Shown piece after piece: positions 52,698-61,091 of a DNA stretch of 64,000 bases (the stretch's first letter is position 1; each line of letters opens with the position of its first letter). The notes under the pieces are model-generated. The model ran no database searches and was not told the DNA's origin. It saw nothing but the letters and a program-made list of their open reading frames with translations. The stretch is from contig NZ_CP107899.1 of the NCBI RefSeq assembly GCF_036013915.1, forward strand, positions 3,224,001 to 3,288,000, written 5' to 3'. A program made the position numbers and the translations under genes. This DNA is from Streptomyces sp. NBC_00464. Lineage in GTDB: Bacteria > Actinomycetota > Actinomycetes > Streptomycetales > Streptomycetaceae.

Positions 52698-53618
52698 CTA
52701 CCCCCGCCCCAGCAACCGCCGCGCGACCTCGGCCTGCTCCGGCACCAGCCGCCGCTCACCGCTCTCCGCACCCCAGCACGCGTTCTGCAACACCCGCCCC
52801 AGCGTCCACGCCCGCGCACGCGCCCGGTCCAGCCCCAGCACCTCCGTCAACAGATCGAACCGCCAGCCCACCTCCGCCGCATCGAACCGGTCGACCAGCG
52901 CCGGAAACAGCTCGAACCCCGCATCACCCACCAACGGCTTCGGATCGATCGCCACCCAACGGCCGCTCCGCCCACCGCCCCCGCCCAGCCCCGCCAGCAC
53001 GTTCCCGAAATGCAGATCCCAGTGCAGCAACCGGTCCCCCGGCTCCCCCGCGACCTCCCGCACCGCCGCCGCACAGTCCCCCACCAGCCGCCGCTCCCCC
53101 TCGTCCACCAGCAGCCCCGCCACCGCCGGCGCCGCCCCCACCAACCGCGCCGCCACGTCCCCCAGCCCCCGCAGCCCCGCGCCCGCCGGAACCCGCACCG
53201 CCGTCAGCCCCGCCAGCAGCTCCGCGACCACCCGCACCGCCTCCCGCGCATCCGCCACCCCCGACAGCGCACGAGCCCCGTCCAACCGCTCCAGCAACAT
53301 CGTCCCCGTCGCCGCATCGTGCTCCAGCAGCCCCACCGCACCCGCCGACGCCTCACCCCACAACCGCAGCGCGACCGGCTCCCCCACCGTCTCCTCGTCC
53401 ACCGGCTGCAACTTCAACGCCGCCCGGCGCCCGTCCGCCACCCGCACCACCGGAAGGACCAGCGCGCACACCCCGTACAACGAACCACCGTCCGGCCGCA
53501 GCCCCCACCGCTCCAGGAAATCCGCCGCCATCCCCGGCAGCGCGGCGACGAACGCCCGCCCCGCCTCACCGTTGTACGTGGACTGTGTGGCGATCAGCGC
53601 ATCCGGAATGTCAATCAC
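52698..53618 (-). CDS. aminoglycoside/hydroxyurea-type phosphotransferase family kinase
   Basis: 306 residues from GTG 53618. Kinase-like fold of the APH(6)/hydroxyurea family: lysine region VADGRRAALKLQPVDEE, catalytic HWDLHFGNVL and metal-binding AIDPKPLVGDAGFEL. The family includes streptomycin 6-phosphotransferases; chromosomal copies in Streptomyces often have unknown substrates. It is divergent from the rhomboid-like gene (34 bp). Confidence 0.88.
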   Translation of the reverse strand: MIDIPDALIATQSTYNGEAGRAFVAALPGMAADFLERWGLRPDGGSLYGVCALVLPVVRVADGRRAALKLQPVDEETVGEPVALRLWGEASAGAVGLLEHDAATGTMLLERLDGARALSGVADAREAVRVVAELLAGLTAVRVPAGAGLRGLGDVAARLVGAAPAVAGLLVDEGERRLVGDCAAAVREVAGEPGDRLLHWDLHFGNVLAGLGGGGGRSGRWVAIDPKPLVGDAGFELFPALVDRFDAAEVGWRFDLLTEVLGLDRARARAWTLGRVLQNACWGAESGERRLVPEQAEVARRLLGRG

Positions 53619-53651
53619 GCCGCCGATCCTAGGAGCGTGCGTCAATCGGCT

Positions 53652-54326
53652 ATGACCCCGAGCCACCCCGCCCCGCCCACACGGCCCCGCCGCGCACCCG
53701 CCCTGTGGATCCGCGGCGCAGGCTCATGGATCCGCAGCGCCCCCGGCACCTACATCTGGCTGACCGCCCTCTTCGCCACCACGGTCATCGTCCACCAGAT
53801 GTCACCCGCCTTCGAGGAGGACTTCCTCCGCCAGCGATCCACCAACATCCACGAACTCTCCCAGAACCCCGTCCGCGTCCTCATCAGCAGCGCCTTCTGG
53901 ATCGACAGCGGCCGATGGCTCCCCTACGCCGTCCTCTACACCGTCTTCCACGCCCCCGCCGAACGCCGCCTCGGCACCCTGCGCTGGCTCACCGTCGCCG
54001 CCACCGCGCACGTCCTCGCCACCCTCGTCAGCGAAGGCGTCCTCGCCTGGGCCATCCGGCACGGGCACGCCCCCGAGTCCGCCGTCAACACCCTCGACGT
54101 CGGCGTCAGTTACGCACTCGCCGGAGTCGTCGCCGTCCTCACGTACTACGTCGTGCGCCCCTGGCGGTACGTCTACCTCTTCGCCGTCCTCGTCATCTAC
54201 GGCGTCCCCCTCCTCACCGGCGCCACCTTCACCGACGTCGGCCACTTCACCGCCGCCCTCATCGGCCTCGCCTGCTACCCGCTGACCCGCACCCGCCACG
54301 AGACGAAACCCACCCCCGCCCAGTAA
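53652..54326 (+). CDS. rhomboid-like intramembrane protein
   Basis: 224 residues with six hydrophobic segments. A Ser in DVGVSYALAG (Ser153) and a His in TDVGHFTAALIG (His198) are placed like the rhomboid catalytic dyad, though the classic GxSG reads GVSY. An intramembrane serine protease is possible, or an inactive rhomboid homologue. Start ATG 53652. Confidence 0.8.
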   Translation: MTPSHPAPPTRPRRAPALWIRGAGSWIRSAPGTYIWLTALFATTVIVHQMSPAFEEDFLRQRSTNIHELSQNPVRVLISSAFWIDSGRWLPYAVLYTVFHAPAERRLGTLRWLTVAATAHVLATLVSEGVLAWAIRHGHAPESAVNTLDVGVSYALAGVVAVLTYYVVRPWRYVYLFAVLVIYGVPLLTGATFTDVGHFTAALIGLACYPLTRTRHETKPTPAQ

Positions 54327-54381
54327 CGTCCCGCCACAACAGCCACACCGTCACACCGTCACCCGGACAAGCAGGGACCAC

Positions 54382-55782
54382 ATGAACACCGTCAACGGCG
54401 GCATATCCTTCTGGTACGCGGACCAGGGCACCCCCACCCCCCGCGAACCCCTGCCCGGCGACAGCACCGCCGACGTCTGCATCGTCGGCGGCGGCTACAC
54501 CGGCCTCTGGACGGCGTACTACCTCAAGAAGGCCGTCCCCTTCCTCAACATCACCGTCCTGGAAGCCAAGTTCTGCGGCTACGGCGCCTCCGGACGCAAC
54601 GGCGGCTGGCTCTACAACGGCATCGCCGGCCGCGACCGCTACGCGAAACTGCACGGCCACGACGCCGCGGTCCGCCTCCAGCAGGCCATGAACGACACCG
54701 TCACCGAAGTGATCAACGTCGCCGCCGAAGAGAAGATCGACGCCGACATCCACCGCGGCGGAGTCCTCGAAGTCGCGTACACCCCCGCCCAGCTCGCCCG
54801 CCTCAAGGACTTCCACTCCGTCGAGATCGCCTTCGGCGAGAGGGACCGCACCCTGCACGGCGCCCGCGAAACCGCCGAACGCGTCCGCGTCACCGGCGCC
54901 GTCGGCTCCACCTGGACCCCCCACGGCGCCCGCCTCCACCCCGCCAAACTCGTCAAGGGCCTCGCCGACACCGTCGAAGCGCTCGGCGTCACGATCCACG
55001 AGTCGACGCCCGTCACCGAGATCAAGCCCAAACACGCCATCACCCCGTACGGCACCGTCCGCGCCCCCTACGTCCTGCGCTGCACCGAGGGCTTCACCGC
55101 CGGCCTCAAGGGCCAGAAGCGCACCTGGCTCCCGATGAACTCCTCGATGATCGTCACCGATCCCCTCCCCGCCTCCGTCTGGGACACCATCGGCTGGAAC
55201 GGCCGCGAAACCCTCGGCGACATGGCCCACGCCTACCTGTACGCGCAGCGCACCGCCGACGACCGCATCGCCCTCGGCGGCAGAGGCGTCCCCTACCGCT
55301 ACGGCTCAGCCGCCGCCAACGTCAACGGAACAGCCCGCACCCAGCCCGCCACCATCGAGGCCCTGCGCGAACTCCTGATCCGCCTCTTCCCCACCACCGC
55401 CGGCACCCGCATCGCCCAGGCCTGGTCCGGCGTCCTCGGCGTCCCCCGCGACTGGTGCGCCACCGTCACCCTCGACCGCTCCACCGGCCTCGGCTGGGCC
55501 GGCGGCTACGTCGGCTCCGGCGTCGCCACCACCAACCTCGCCGCCCGCACCCTGCGCGACCTCATCCAGCAGGACTCCGGCCAGTCCGGCCCCACCGAAC
55601 TCACCGCCCTCCCCTGGGTCAACCACCGCGTCCGCCGCTGGGAACCCGAACCCTTCCGCTGGCTCGGCGTCCACGGCATGTACGCCGCCTACCGCGCAGC
55701 CGACCGCCGCGAACTCACCTCGCCACGCCCCGGCACGGACCCGATCGCGAAGTTCGCGGACCGGTTGTCGGGGCGGCACTGA
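54382..55782 (+). CDS. FAD-dependent oxidoreductase (DAO family)
   Basis: 466 residues. FAD-binding dinucleotide motif VCIVGGGYTGLWTAYYL near residue 32, SGRNGGWLYNG, substrate domain, and a C-terminal FAD motif (GLGWAGGYVGSGVATTNLAARTLRDL). GlpO/PuuB-like glycine/gamma-glutamylputrescine oxidase type; substrate not known. Start ATG 54382. The last 29 bp of the gene recur near tRNA-Thr at 57195-57223. Confidence 0.9.
   Translation: MNTVNGGISFWYADQGTPTPREPLPGDSTADVCIVGGGYTGLWTAYYLKKAVPFLNITVLEAKFCGYGASGRNGGWLYNGIAGRDRYAKLHGHDAAVRLQQAMNDTVTEVINVAAEEKIDADIHRGGVLEVAYTPAQLARLKDFHSVEIAFGERDRTLHGARETAERVRVTGAVGSTWTPHGARLHPAKLVKGLADTVEALGVTIHESTPVTEIKPKHAITPYGTVRAPYVLRCTEGFTAGLKGQKRTWLPMNSSMIVTDPLPASVWDTIGWNGRETLGDMAHAYLYAQRTADDRIALGGRGVPYRYGSAAANVNGTARTQPATIEALRELLIRLFPTTAGTRIAQAWSGVLGVPRDWCATVTLDRSTGLGWAGGYVGSGVATTNLAARTLRDLIQQDSGQSGPTELTALPWVNHRVRRWEPEPFRWLGVHGMYAAYRAADRRELTSPRPGTDPIAKFADRLSGRH
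55748..55776 (+). repeat. 29-bp direct repeat, copy 1 (3' end of FAD oxidoreductase)
   Basis: CGAAGTTCGCGGACCGGTTG then TCGGGGCGG. Matches copy 2 at 57195-57223 at 27 of 29 bases. It encodes KFADRLSGR at the end of the oxidoreductase. Confidence 0.85.
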
Positions 55783-56039
55783 CCGCCCGCCACCGGGCCG
55801 CGCGAATGAATGTCGAGGTCCGTGCGGGTGAGTGAGCACTGCCGGGCACCCGGCAGGGACAGGACGGCCGGTACAACGCGGGGGTGATCAAGACGCGCCG
55901 GCGGGACCTGCGAGGACGGCATCGCCTCCCGCACCCCGCCCGGCAGTCGATCCCCGTCCCGGAGTGCCGGCGCCCGACGGCCCGGCACTCCGGAACGGAC
56001 GCCGTTCCTGTCCGTCCGTACCGCTGAAGGGTGTTCGTG

Positions 56040-56633
56040 ATGAGCCGAGGTCTGATCGTCGTGGATGTGCAGAACGACTTCTGTGAGGGAGGCAGCGTCC
56101 CCGTCGCGGGCGGCGCACAGATCGCCACCGCGATCGCGGATCTGGTGGAGCGGACCGCGGGTGGCGACTACCAGCACATCGTCGCGACCCGGGACCACCA
56201 CGTCGACCCCGGAAGCCACTTCTCCGAGAACCCCGACTTCAAGAACAGCTTCCCCGTCCACTGCGTGGCAGGAAACGAGGGCGGCGAGTTCCACCCGCAC
56301 TTCGCCCCCACCGCCACCGGCGGCAAGGTGGACGCCGTCTTCTTCAAGGGCGCCCACAGCGCCTCCAAGAGCGGCTTCGAGGGCGCCGACGACCAGGGCA
56401 CACCCCTGGCGGACTGGCTGCGCGCCCGCGGGGTGGAGGACGTCGACGTGGTGGGCATCGCCACGGACCACTGCGTGCGCGCGACCGCGCTGGACGCCGT
56501 CAAGGCCGGGTTCCGCGCCCGTGTACTCCTGGACTACTCGGTCGGCGTCGCCCCTGACACCACGGCGTCGACCCTGAACGACTTCCAGGAGGCAGGCGTC
56601 GCCGTGTCCGGCGAGGTACCCGTACTGCGATAA
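56040..56633 (+). CDS. nicotinamidase (isochorismatase family)
   Basis: 197 residues from ATG 56040 (RBS GAAGGG). Catalytic triad Asp9 (IVVDVQNDF), Lys103 (FFKGAH) and Cys145 (TDHCVRAT); metal ligands Asp52, His54, His60 in TRDHHVDPGSHF. It hydrolyses nicotinamide to nicotinate in NAD salvage. It lies within the segment flanked by copies of the oxidoreductase 3' end. Confidence 0.93.
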   Translation: MSRGLIVVDVQNDFCEGGSVPVAGGAQIATAIADLVERTAGGDYQHIVATRDHHVDPGSHFSENPDFKNSFPVHCVAGNEGGEFHPHFAPTATGGKVDAVFFKGAHSASKSGFEGADDQGTPLADWLRARGVEDVDVVGIATDHCVRATALDAVKAGFRARVLLDYSVGVAPDTTASTLNDFQEAGVAVSGEVPVLR

Positions 56634-56639
56634 CGGCGC

Positions 56640-57191
56640 TCACCGCCGCCAGAGGGCGCCCGAGGGCGGTCCGCTCACAAGGTGCGCGTCACGGAGGTCG
56701 TCGCCCGCCTGTACGGCGATCTGTCGGCCGTAGGTGAGCGCCGCGTAGGCGAGGTCCCGGGAGCCCCAGACGTTCGCGGCCATCGCGGCGGTCTGGAAGA
56801 CCTCGGCCAGAACACCGGCGGCTCGGTGTACCTACCCGCGCAGTAGGCGGCGTCGGCATCTCGGAGAACGGCCCGCAGCTCGTCGCCCGTCCCCGGTTCG
56901 GCCTCGGCCGGGATACCGAGGGCGGCGTCGTGGGTGGCTCCGGGCAGGAACCGCAGGGCCACTCGCTCGTCGCGGTCCATGGAGCGGCAAGGCGCCTGCT
57001 GTCCGAAGAGCACAGCGATGTCGGTGCCGAGGGCGGAAGCGATAGAGAGCAGTGAAGGAAGAGAGGTGGTGCCGCCGCGTTCCAGCTTCCTTACGACGCC
57101 GACCGACACCTCGGCGGCCTCAGCCAACTGCTCCTGCGTCATGCCGTTGCGGAGCGCCTTGAGTCTCTCGGCGGCGGTGTACTCCGACCAT
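56640..57191 (-). pseudogene. frameshifted XRE family regulator
   Basis: The open frame from ATG 57142 encodes most of an XRE helix-turn-helix (MTQEQLAEAAEVSVGVVRKLERG, LPSLLSIASALGTDIAVLFG) and runs to AAYCAGRYTE. It then turns into Pro/Arg/Ser-rich nonsense. The adjacent frame continues sensibly (GVLAEVFQTAAMAANVWG, LAYAALTYGRQIAVQAGDDL) to a stop at 56640, so a frameshift lies near 56840. The first HTH helix (ERLKALRNG) is upstream of 57142 in the same frame but has no start codon there; ATG 57191 is one base out of frame. Confidence 0.8.
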
Positions 57192-57194
57192 TGC

Positions 57195-57223
57195 CGAAGT
57201 TCGCGAACCGGCTGTCGGGGCGG
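57195..57223 (+). repeat. 29-bp direct repeat, copy 2 (duplicated oxidoreductase 3' end)
   Basis: CGAAGTTCGCGAACCGGCTG then TCGGGGCGG, followed by GGGTGA, which would encode KFANRLSGRG-stop. It sits between the XRE pseudogene and the tRNA-Thr terminator. Confidence 0.85.
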
Positions 57224-57250
57224 GGGTGAGCGGGTTCGGGCACAAAAAAT

Positions 57251-57277
57251 CCCAGGCCAGCAGGGAGCTGACCTGGG
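57251..57277 (-). terminator. rho-independent terminator of tRNA-Thr
   Basis: On the minus strand CCCAGGTCAGC pairs with GCTGGCCTGGG (one G-U) around TCCCT, followed by ATTTTTTG. It begins 6 bases after the tRNA 3' end. One of the few canonical T-tract terminators in the window. Confidence 0.92.
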
Positions 57278-57282
57278 GTTTG

Positions 57283-57356
57283 AGCCGCCTGTCGGATTCG
57301 AACCGACGACCTATTGATTACAAATCAATTGCTCTAGCCAACTGAGCTAAGGCGGC
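57283..57356 (-). tRNA. tRNA-Thr (anticodon UGU)
   Basis: 74 nt. The acceptor GCCGCCT pairs with AGGCGGC, D-arm GCTC/GAGC, anticodon stem ATTGA/TCAAT with loop TTTGTAA (anticodon TGT), T-arm GTCGG-TTCGAAT-CCGAC, discriminator T. CCA is not encoded. A T-tract terminator follows directly. tRNA genes are common integration sites, and the flanks here do look disturbed. Confidence 0.95.
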
Positions 57357-57445
57357 ATCGCGCGCCATTGAAGCAAGCACGCGCGCGAGTCCTCACTCTA
57401 CACAGCGCCCCACCCGCCGATCCAGGAAGTTCCACCCAGCCCGTA

Positions 57446-57503
57446 ACTGTCCGAGCACTCGTGCGTTAAAAACACCGACGTGCTGATCCGGATATCGGAC
57501 AGT
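57446..57503 (+). other. inverted repeat upstream of tnpB (possible element left end or tnpB promoter region)
   Basis: ACTGTCCG (57446-57453) and CGGACAGT (57496-57503) are exact inverse copies, with smaller GCAC/GTGC dyads between. IS200/IS605 elements carry subterminal hairpins at their left end. The exact end of the element is not resolved. Confidence 0.4.
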
Positions 57504-57517
57504 GTGGGGAGAGGGTC

Positions 57518-58831
57518 ATGACACACGCCGCAGACCAGCCAACACGGGTGAGCGGCGACGAGGTCAAGCGCATCAAGCGCGAGGCTCTGGACATCGCCGA
57601 CCGCAAGAAGCACCACGGTCGGGCGGCGACCGCCATGAAGAGCCGGACCAAGGAGCTCGGTACGCAGCAGCGGGTGTACCAGTACCGCGTCTATCCGACT
57701 CCGTCGCAGGCCGAGCAGTTGGAAAAGACCTTCGGGGCCTGCCGCTGGGTCTACAACGAGGGGCTGGCGCTCCGAGTGGGTGCCTGGGAGCGGCATCGGG
57801 TCTCGGTGGGGTTCGCTGAAACCTGCCGGGCGTTGACGGGGTGGCGGCAGGCTTCGGAGACGTCGTGGCTGCGCGAGGTGTCCTCGACGGTGTTGCAGCA
57901 GTCGTTGCGGCATCTGGACAGTGCGTTCACGCGGTTCTTCAAGCAGTCGGCGAAGTACCCGCAGCGGAAGAGGAAGCACCAGTCGCGGGATTCGGCGACG
58001 TACGTACGGACCGGTTTCCGTTGGGCGGAGGATCCGGATCGGCCCGGTACGGGGCTGGTGACCCTGGCGAAGCAGACAGTGCCGTTGGACGTCCGGTGGT
58101 CCCGGCCGTTGCCGGCCGGGGTGACGCCGGTGAAATTGTCGGTGACGCGGGACCGGGCGGGCCGGTATTTCGTGGCCTTGCTGGTCGAGGAGCGGATCAA
58201 TCCCCTGCCCGCGGCCTTCGTGCCGGGCGGGCGCGCACCGAAAGCCGTGGGGATCGATCTGGGGCTGGCTGCGCTGGTGACTCTCGATGACGGCACGAAG
58301 GTGGATCACCCGCGACTGCTGAAGAAGTACGAAGGGGAGCCGGCTCGGCGGCAGCGGGGGCTGCATCGCAAGACGAAGGGATCCAAAAACAGGGAGAAGG
58401 CCCGAGCGCGCATCGCCCGGCTGTACGCGCTGATCAGCGACGTGCGCAGAGACATGCTGGACCAGCTGACCACCCGCCTCGTGCGCGAGAACCAAGTGCT
58501 CGTGGTGGAAGACCTGGCCATCATGAATCTGCTGCGTCCGGCGGTCGGAAAGGGGCGTCGGAGCAAGGCCCGGCTGAGCCGCTCGATCATCGATGCGGCC
58601 TGGGGCGAGCTGCTCCGGCAGCTGCGCTACAAGTGCGCCTGGTACGGGCGGACGCTGGTCATCGTGGACCGCTTCTTCCCGTCGACGCGTCGTTGTTCCG
58701 GCTGCCACGCCAAGGGGCCGTCGCTCGATGTGTCCGTACGGGAGTGGACATGCGCGGAGTGCGGTGCGGTGCACGACCGGGATGTGAACGCGGCACGGAA
58801 CCTCCGGGATGAAGGCATGCGGCTGTACTGA
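57518..58831 (+). mobile_element. tnpB: TnpB (IS200/IS605-family OrfB, RNA-guided nuclease), gene
   Basis: 437 residues from ATG 57518 (RBS GGAGAGG). The RuvC triad is complete: Asp247 (GIDLGLAALV), Glu331 (VVEDLAIMNL), Asp422 (HDRDVNAARNL); zinc ribbon Cys393, 396, 412, 415. Residues 1-50 are an unusual basic/helical extension before the normal start (QRVYQYRVYPTPSQAEQLEKTF). No tnpA transposase is present, so it is an IS1341-like solo TnpB. The intact catalytic set suggests an active RNA-guided DNA nuclease. Confidence 0.93.
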
Positions 58832-59060
58832 CTGGTGGCCTCCGCGCTCCCGCCGGGGCGGACACCGCCGTCAGTGATCAAGGCATCGGAGCCGGCGGAC
58901 GTACTGCTGGCTGCATGAAGAAGTGAAGGACTGCGGTACGGACCGACGGGCCGTCGGCCGTCATGCCTGTGGAGCCCCTGTAAGACCGGTCGAGGATGCC
59001 CTTCAGGGGCCGTGTTCAGCCGGCAGGGGTGTTGAAGCAGGAAGTGCTGAAGGTAGCCAC
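58832..59060 (+). ncRNA. candidate omega-RNA (right-end RNA) of TnpB
   Basis: TnpB guide RNAs come from the 3' end of tnpB and the element's right end. Here the 230 bp after the stop have several short hairpins, for instance GACGGGCCGTC near 58945 and CCCTTCAGGGG near 58992-59002, and TTGAAGCAGGAAG near 59031, reminiscent of right ends of such elements. The scaffold end, and so the guide sequence, could not be fixed by eye. Confidence 0.4.
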
Positions 59061-59229
59061 GACACCAAGAACTCGGTGCTCTGCCACCACACGCACGGGG
59101 TCAAAAGTGCGTCGCTCTGCCCCAGAGCCCAAGCGCTGTCCACGCTCCCGCCCAGCTGGGAGATATTCCTCCCCAGAGAACTACTGACAGATCCCAAATC
59201 GCCAGGTAGCGTCGCTGGAAGTTCACCCA

Positions 59230-59245
59230 GGTGGACCAGACCACT
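59230..59245. promoter_or_regulatory. DasR-like box (dre) 4, upstream of msiK
   Basis: GGTGGACCAGACCACT. The right half (AGACCACT) matches the dre consensus exactly, with two core mismatches on the left. It lies 55 bp before the msiK ATG. Confidence 0.65.
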
Positions 59246-59299
59246 CCCTTTACAACGGATCGTCCGGCACGTTCCTGCCGGTTGAGGAGAAGATTCAGC

Positions 59300-60436
59300 A
59301 TGGCCAGTGTCACGTTCGACAAGGCGTCCCGCGTCTACCCCGGCTCCACCAAGCCGGCCGTGGACCAGCTCGAGATCGACATCGCGGACGGTGAGTTCCT
59401 CGTCCTCGTCGGTCCCTCCGGTTGTGGCAAGTCGACCTCCCTGCGCATGCTCGCGGGTCTCGAGGACGTCAACGGCGGCGCCATCCGCATCGGTGACCGC
59501 GACGTCACGCACCTGCCGCCGAAGGACCGGGACATCGCCATGGTGTTCCAGAACTACGCGCTCTACCCGCACATGTCCGTCGCGGACAACATGGGCTTCG
59601 CGCTGAAGATCGCCGGTATCAACAAGACCGAGATCCGCGCGAAGGTCGAAGAGGCCGCCAAGATGCTGGACCTCACCGACTACCTGGACCGCAAGCCCAA
59701 GGCGCTCTCCGGTGGTCAGCGTCAGCGTGTGGCGATGGGCCGCGCGATCGTGCGTGAGCCGCAGGTCTTCCTCATGGACGAGCCGCTGTCGAACCTCGAC
59801 GCCAAGCTCCGTGTCTCCACCCGTACGCAGATCGCCTCCCTCCAGCGCCGTCTGGGCATCACGACCGTGTACGTCACGCACGACCAGGTCGAGGCCCTCA
59901 CCATGGGTGACCGTGTCGCGGTCCTCAAGGACGGTCTGCTTCAGCAGGTCGACTCGCCGCGCAACATGTACGACCGCCCGGCGAACCTCTTCGTGGCCGG
60001 CTTCATCGGCTCCCCGGCGATGAACCTGATCGAGGTCCCGATCACCGACGGTGGCGTGAAGTTCGGCAACAGCGTCGTCCCGGTCTCCCGCGAGGCGCTC
60101 ACCGCCGCCGCGGACCGCGGTGACCGCACCGTCACGGTCGGCATCCGCCCCGAGCACTTCGACATCGTCGAGCACGGCGGCGCCGCGGCGACCGGCCTGT
60201 CCAAGGCGTCCTCCGACGCCCCGGCCGGCCTGGCCGTCTCGGTCAACGTCGTCGAGGAGCTCGGCGCCGACGGCTTCGTCTACGGCGCTGCCGAGGTCGG
60301 TGGCGAGCACAAGGACCTGGTCGTCCGCGTCGGCGGCCGTGCCGTCCCGGAGAAGGGCACCAAGCTCCACGTCGTGCCGCGCCCGGACGAGCTGCACGTC
60401 TTCGCGACGTCGACGGGTGAGCGTCTCACCGACTGA
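59300..60436 (+). CDS. msiK: multiple-sugar ABC transporter ATPase MsiK
   Basis: 378 residues. Walker A GPSGCGKST, Q-loop VFQNYALYPHMSV, signature LSGGQRQRVAMGRAIV, Walker B VFLMDEPLSNLDAKLR, H-loop VTHDQ, and a C-terminal MalK-like OB domain (VTVGIRPEHFDIV). MsiK is the shared ATPase of Streptomyces sugar importers (cellobiose, xylobiose, maltose, chitobiose). Stand-alone, RBS GAGGAGA. From memory SCO4240. Confidence 0.95.
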   Translation: MASVTFDKASRVYPGSTKPAVDQLEIDIADGEFLVLVGPSGCGKSTSLRMLAGLEDVNGGAIRIGDRDVTHLPPKDRDIAMVFQNYALYPHMSVADNMGFALKIAGINKTEIRAKVEEAAKMLDLTDYLDRKPKALSGGQRQRVAMGRAIVREPQVFLMDEPLSNLDAKLRVSTRTQIASLQRRLGITTVYVTHDQVEALTMGDRVAVLKDGLLQQVDSPRNMYDRPANLFVAGFIGSPAMNLIEVPITDGGVKFGNSVVPVSREALTAAADRGDRTVTVGIRPEHFDIVEHGGAAATGLSKASSDAPAGLAVSVNVVEELGADGFVYGAAEVGGEHKDLVVRVGGRAVPEKGTKLHVVPRPDELHVFATSTGERLTD

Positions 60437-60454
60437 TCCCGCACCCGCTGTACG

Positions 60455-60485
60455 GTGGCCCCGCACGTTCTCCGTGCGGGGCCAC
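60455..60485 (+). terminator. msiK terminator
   Basis: GTGGCCCCGCACG pairs exactly with CGTGCGGGGCCAC (13 bp) around TTCTC, 18 bp after the stop. Confidence 0.9.
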
Positions 60486-60643
60486 CGCGCGTTGGGGGGT
60501 TTGGGCCGGCCAGGTCAAATTCCCCGGCACAACGGTCATTTCACTCCGGGGCGTCAACACGGGATTCGAAAAGCACAGTCGAACCGTCCCCCGCGAGGGT
60601 GACGCAATGTCGTCAAATCAGCACTGACCGCTACGCTCGCTGC

Positions 60644-61057
60644 GTGACCCACTCCGCGCGCCGTATCGGCCGAACTCTCGCTTTCGTACTGCCTGTCGTC
60701 TTGGTCCTGTCCGGGACCCTCGCGGTCACCGCCGTGCCGTGGGCAGCCAGCAACTCCGACTCGACGATGCTCACCGCGTCGGCCCAGACCGTCTCCAAGC
60801 GCGCCAAGGCGCGTGCGCCGCAGGACATCCTGCGCGACAAGCTTCTGCTGGAGCTCCAGGAGAAGGACCCCGGTGTCGCGTTGACGGATCTCCAGCGTGC
60901 CGTGGAGGGGCGTCCCTCGCTCGCGCGGCACTGCATGTCGATCGCGAAGGCGCTGGGCAAGGCCGCGGTCGCGCAGTACGGTCCGACGCGCGCGCACCGC
61001 TTCTCGCGTCCGGTCTGTGACACGTCGTTCGCCTCGGGTGTCGCGCAGTTCAGCTGA
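60644..61057 (+). CDS. small secreted hypothetical protein
   Basis: 137 residues from GTG 60644. A hydrophobic signal (RIGRTLAFVLPVVLVLSGTLAVTAVPWAA, given whole only in part: LAFVLPVVLVLSGTLAVT) is followed by a helical soluble part with two Cys (ARHCMSIAKALGKAAVAQYG, RPVCDTSFASGVAQF). A TACGCT -10 lies 7 bp before the GTG, so a leaderless mRNA is likely. No family recognised. Confidence 0.8.
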   Translation: MTHSARRIGRTLAFVLPVVLVLSGTLAVTAVPWAASNSDSTMLTASAQTVSKRAKARAPQDILRDKLLLELQEKDPGVALTDLQRAVEGRPSLARHCMSIAKALGKAAVAQYGPTRAHRFSRPVCDTSFASGVAQFS

Positions 61058-61091
61058 CCGCTCCCGGCGGGCACGGCATATCGTGCCTGGC

